NCBI GenBank assembly: GCA_023229065.1
Contig: JALNZZ010000037.1
Location: forward strand, 1 to 15,951
Source: Porticoccaceae bacterium
Lineage (GTDB): Bacteria; Pseudomonadota; Gammaproteobacteria; Pseudomonadales; Porticoccaceae
Length of the DNA stretch: 15,951 nt
Direction of reading: 5' to 3'
Shown: positions 13,108-15,951 of the stretch, in pieces
How positions within the stretch are numbered: position 1 is the first letter of the stretch
How the letters are laid out: each line of letters begins with the position of its first letter
Position numbers and translations under genes: made by a program
Notes under the pieces: generated by a model
The model's database searches: none
What the model saw: only the letters and a program-made list of their open reading frames with translations
Told to the model about the DNA's origin: nothing

Positions 13108-14526
13108 TCATACACTCAGATAGTCAAGAATGCCTTCTCCTGCCTGGCGCCCCTCCCATATAGCGGTCACTACAAGATCGGAACCCCGCACCATATCGCC
13201 GCCGGCAAACACTTTTGGGTTACTGGTTTGAAAGCGGTAGCTCTGCTCTTCCGGGGCAATCACACCCAGCCAGTCATTGAGGGCGATATCGTAGTCACCG
13301 CACCAGTCGGGCGGACTGGGACGAAAACCAAACGCCACCAGCACCACGTCCGCTGCCAGTATCTCCTCGCTGCCGGGAATCACCTCGGGACGCCGCCTGC
13401 CCTCCTCATCGGGAGCACCGAGCCGGGTTTCCACCACTTTGACTCCCTCTACCTTGTCCGTGCCAATAATCTCGACAGGCTGGCGGTTGAACAAAAACTC
13501 TACGCCCTCTTCGCGGGCATTTTGTACTTCCCGGCGAGAACCAGGCATATTGGCTTCATCGCGGCGGTAGACACAAGTTACTCCGGCCGCCCCCAAGCGG
13601 ATCGATGTACGGTTGCAATCCATGGCGGTATCGCCACCACCCAGTACCACCACCCGCTGCCCAGCGACGTCGACAAACGCCGTCGGATCCTTCTCCCAGC
13701 CCTGGTTGCGATTCACACTGGCCACCAAAAATGGCAGCGCATCGTGAACACCAGCAAGATTCTCGCCGGGGAAACCACCTTTCATGTAGTTGTACGTTCC
13801 CATCCCGAGGAAGACCGCATCGTAGTCGGCAAGGATATCGCCAAACTGGATATCCACTCCTACCTCCCTGTTGAGCTGGAACTCGACCCCCATGGCCTCG
13901 AAGATCTCCCTGCGCCTGGCCATGACCGATTTCTCCAGCTTGAATTCAGGGATGCCAAAGGTCAGCAGCCCACCGATTTCCGGGTAGCGGTCAAATACCA
14001 CCGGCTTGACACCAGCGCGCACCAGCACATCGGCGCAACCGAGGCCCGCCGGGCCCGCCCCGATGATGGCCACTTTTTTATCCGTCCACACCACCTTGGA
14101 CATATCCGGTCGCCAGCCCATGGCAAAGGCAGTGTCGGTGATGTACTTCTCCACACTGCCAATAGTGACCGCACCAAAGCCATCGTTGAGAGTACAGGCT
14201 CCCTCGCAGAGGCGGTCCTGAGGGCACACTCGCCCGCACACTTCCGGCAGGGTGTTGGTCTGGTGACAGAGTTCCACCGCGGCGAGAATATTGCCCTCGC
14301 TGGCCAGCTTCAGCCAGTTGGGAATGTAGTTGTGCACCGGGCACTTCCATTCGCAGTAGGGATTGCCGCAGGCCAGGCAGCGATGAGCCTGGCTGGCTGC
14401 CTGCTTGTGCTGGTAAGGCTCGTAGATTTCTACAAACTGCAAGCGGCGTGTCCCCAGGGGTTTCTTGCCTGGATCTTGCCGCTCGACTTCGACAAACTGG
14501 AAAGTATTGTTCAAACGTTCTGTCAT
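13108..14526 (-). CDS. gltD: Glutamate synthase (NADPH) small subunit
   Basis: Transfers electrons from NADPH through FAD and Fe-S clusters to the large subunit for glutamate formation from glutamine and 2-oxoglutarate. 472 residues, normal for GltD. The N-terminal cysteine clusters are Cys50-x2-Cys53-x4-Cys58-x3-Cys62 and Cys97-x3-Cys101-x5-Cys107-x3-Cys111, for two 4Fe-4S clusters. The FAD motif GAGPAGLGCADVL (156-168) and NADPH motif VLGGGDTAMDC (about 291-301) follow, and the C-terminal FAGGDMVRGSDLVVTAIWEG is the second FAD contact. The ATG at 14526 has GAGG 8 bases upstream. It lies 19 bases after the gltB stop, an operon arrangement. Confidence 0.97.
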   Translation of the reverse strand: MTERLNNTFQFVEVERQDPGKKPLGTRRLQFVEIYEPYQHKQAASQAHRCLACGNPYCEWKCPVHNYIPNWLKLASEGNILAAVELCHQTNTLPEVCGRVCPQDRLCEGACTLNDGFGAVTIGSVEKYITDTAFAMGWRPDMSKVVWTDKKVAIIGAGPAGLGCADVLVRAGVKPVVFDRYPEIGGLLTFGIPEFKLEKSVMARRREIFEAMGVEFQLNREVGVDIQFGDILADYDAVFLGMGTYNYMKGGFPGENLAGVHDALPFLVASVNRNQGWEKDPTAFVDVAGQRVVVLGGGDTAMDCNRTSIRLGAAGVTCVYRRDEANMPGSRREVQNAREEGVEFLFNRQPVEIIGTDKVEGVKVVETRLGAPDEEGRRRPEVIPGSEEILAADVVLVAFGFRPSPPDWCGDYDIALNDWLGVIAPEEQSYRFQTSNPKVFAGGDMVRGSDLVVTAIWEGRQAGEGILDYLSV

Positions 14527-14545
14527 CGGTTCGACCTCTTCCGGT

Positions 14546-15951
14546 TTACTGCGGTGCCGCGTGGGTGTTTTCGAGCAGGCTGCCGAGGGAGGCGGCCTTT
14601 GGCTTCACCAGCCAGAACTTGCTGACATACTCGTCAAAGTTAGCGGCGATCTCGGCGCCCCAGGCACTGTGGGTGGCAGCCACATACTCTCGCAGTCTGT
14701 TGAGCAGAAAGTGGCGGTAGGCCTCGGCCCTCTCGGCGGTAATCCGGTGCAAGTCGACCAGCTCGGTATTGACACGGTCATAGAAGCGACGCTGCTCGTC
14801 GAGCACATAGGCAAAGCCGCCGGTCATGCCGGCACCGAAGTTGTAGCCCGTCTCACCCAGCACCACAACGACGCCACCGGTCATGTATTCACAGCAGTGT
14901 TCGCCAGCGCCCTCTACCACCGCATGGCTGCCGGAGTTGCGCACTGCAAAACGCTCTCCTGCGCGACCGGCGGCGAACAACTTGCCGCCGGTCGCTCCGT
15001 ACAGGCAGGTGTTACCGATAATAGGCGCGTCGCGGGATTGGAAACGGCTGCCCTGAGGCGGGGTAATAACGATCTTGCCCCCGGTCATGCCCTTGCCCAC
15101 ATAATCGTTGGCGTCGCCGCTGAGGAAGATTTCCAGACCGCCCGCATTCCATACTCCCAGGGACTGGCCAGCCACGCCGCTCAGGTACACCCGGATGGGC
15201 TGCTCCGCCATACCCTGATTGCCGTGGCGGCGGGCAATCTCGCCACTAATACGCGCGCCGATGGAACGGTCGCAGTTGGAAATGCGATAGTTGAAAATAC
15301 CTCCACTGCAGCTTTCGATGGCGGGCAACATATCCGCCACCATTCGCTCTGCCAGGGTGCCCTTATCGAAGGGGTCGTTCCGCGGCTGGGTACAGAATTG
15401 AGGCTTTTGTGCCAGATAATCGTCACTGTGCAGGATCGGACTCAAATCCAGTCCCTGCTGGCGAGGCGTTTCACCGGGCAGGATAGCGAGCAGATCCACG
15501 CGACCGATCAGGTCCTGCAGGCGCGCCACACCCAGCCGCGCCAGCCACTCGCGGGTTTCCTCCGCCAGCAGGCGGAAAAAGTTCATCGCCACTTCGACGG
15601 TGCCGACATAGTGATCGCGACGCAAGTTGTCGTCCTGGGTAGCGACCCCCGTGGCACAGTTGTTGAGGTGGCAGATACGCAGGTATTTGCAGCCCAGCGC
15701 AACCATGGGGGCAGTGCCAAAACCGAAGCTCTCGGCGCCGAGTATGGCGGCCTTGATCACGTCGAGACCGGTCTTGAGACCACCGTCGGTTTGCACCCGC
15801 ACCTTGTTCCGCAGGTCATTGGCACGCAATGTCTGGTGGGCTTCTGCCAGGCCCAGCTCCCAGGGCGAGCCGGCATGGCGGATCGACGTCAGCGGGCTGG
15901 CCGCGGTGCCGCCGTCATAGCCTGAGATCGTGATCAGGTCCGCATAGGCTT
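14546..15951 (-). CDS. gltB: Glutamate synthase large subunit, C-terminal part
   Basis: The last 467 residues of GltB; the frame stays open to the right edge, so the start lies outside the window. Visible: the end of the FMN-binding synthase domain (ADLITISGYDGGTAASP, then GSPWELGLAEAHQTL and VQTDGGLKTGLDVIKAAILG); the 3Fe-4S cysteines in CKYLRICHLNNC (C-x5-C-x4-C) with FGTAPMVALG before them; and the C-terminal right-handed beta-helix of repeated Gly motifs (GDANDYVGKGMTGGKIVI, then YMTGGVVVVLGETGYNFGAG). It supplies glutamine amidotransfer and glutamate synthesis with GltD, which follows after 19 bases. A TTG at 15829 is internal, not a start. Confidence 0.97.
   Translation of the reverse strand, partial: AYADLITISGYDGGTAASPLTSIRHAGSPWELGLAEAHQTLRANDLRNKVRVQTDGGLKTGLDVIKAAILGAESFGFGTAPMVALGCKYLRICHLNNCATGVATQDDNLRRDHYVGTVEVAMNFFRLLAEETREWLARLGVARLQDLIGRVDLLAILPGETPRQQGLDLSPILHSDDYLAQKPQFCTQPRNDPFDKGTLAERMVADMLPAIESCSGGIFNYRISNCDRSIGARISGEIARRHGNQGMAEQPIRVYLSGVAGQSLGVWNAGGLEIFLSGDANDYVGKGMTGGKIVITPPQGSRFQSRDAPIIGNTCLYGATGGKLFAAGRAGERFAVRNSGSHAVVEGAGEHCCEYMTGGVVVVLGETGYNFGAGMTGGFAYVLDEQRRFYDRVNTELVDLHRITAERAEAYRHFLLNRLREYVAATHSAWGAEIAANFDEYVSKFWLVKPKAASLGSLLENTHAAPQ

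Noticed and set aside
13012..14625. 537-codon open frame antisense to gltD
   Set aside because: Mirrors gltD in a high-GC gene; the long frame follows from codon use on the real strand and the translation has no motif.
14465..15925. 486-codon open frame antisense to gltB
   Set aside because: Same reason: gltB has its Fe-S cysteines and beta-helix on the minus strand.
1..15951. CRISPR array, tRNA/rRNA genes, insertion sequence or prophage genes
   Set aside because: Looked for on both strands; no regularly spaced repeats, cloverleaf-type sequences, transposase or phage genes were found.

Overview
The window reads as core chromosome of a marine-type gammaproteobacterium with moderately high GC. 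The order lepA-mucD-rseC-rseB-rseA-rpoE, divergent from nadB and followed by ygfX-sdhE and ygfZ, is the arrangement known around algU/mucABCD in Pseudomonas and relatives. Together with orn/rsgA/psd, hemE and gltDB it suggests a Pseudomonadales/Cellvibrionales-type lineage (inference; no rRNA is present to confirm it). Almost every gene is a recognisable housekeeping gene. I see no mobile element, CRISPR array, tRNA or rRNA, and no sign of a large accessory island.

Layout. Bases 1-74 hold the 5' end of lepA (minus strand). Bases 272-4620 hold the envelope-stress operon, read leftwards: rpoE, rseA, rseB, rseC and a DegP-like protease (mucD). A sigma-E-like promoter lies upstream of rpoE. Base 4751 starts nadB (plus), which converges on ygfX and sdhE (minus, overlapping). 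From 7196 on the plus strand come ygfZ and a one-base-overlapping small membrane protein of PGPGW type. Bases 8644-9030 are the only gene-free stretch over 300 bases. It holds a perfect 32-bp inverted repeat and a run of hairpins displaying GGA motifs behind a sigma-70-like promoter, which is the most unusual part of the window. Then orn (minus) and rsgA (plus) diverge, psd follows on plus, and hemE, gltD and the 3' part of gltB lie on minus.

How the genes work together. RpoE, RseA, RseB, RseC and MucD form the sigma factor, its membrane anti-sigma factor, the periplasmic modulator, an inner-membrane accessory and the periplasmic protease/chaperone of the envelope-stress circuit. NadB is an FAD enzyme that starts NAD synthesis. 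SdhE flavinylates succinate dehydrogenase, YgfX is its membrane partner, and YgfZ supports Fe-S enzyme maturation. Psd completes phosphatidylethanolamine synthesis, HemE acts in heme synthesis, and GltBD makes glutamate.

Several intergenic regions carry strong hairpins without a following T-run (233-262, 11793-11819, 13040-13091). Either termination or processing here does not rely on canonical U-tracts, or these hairpins do something else.
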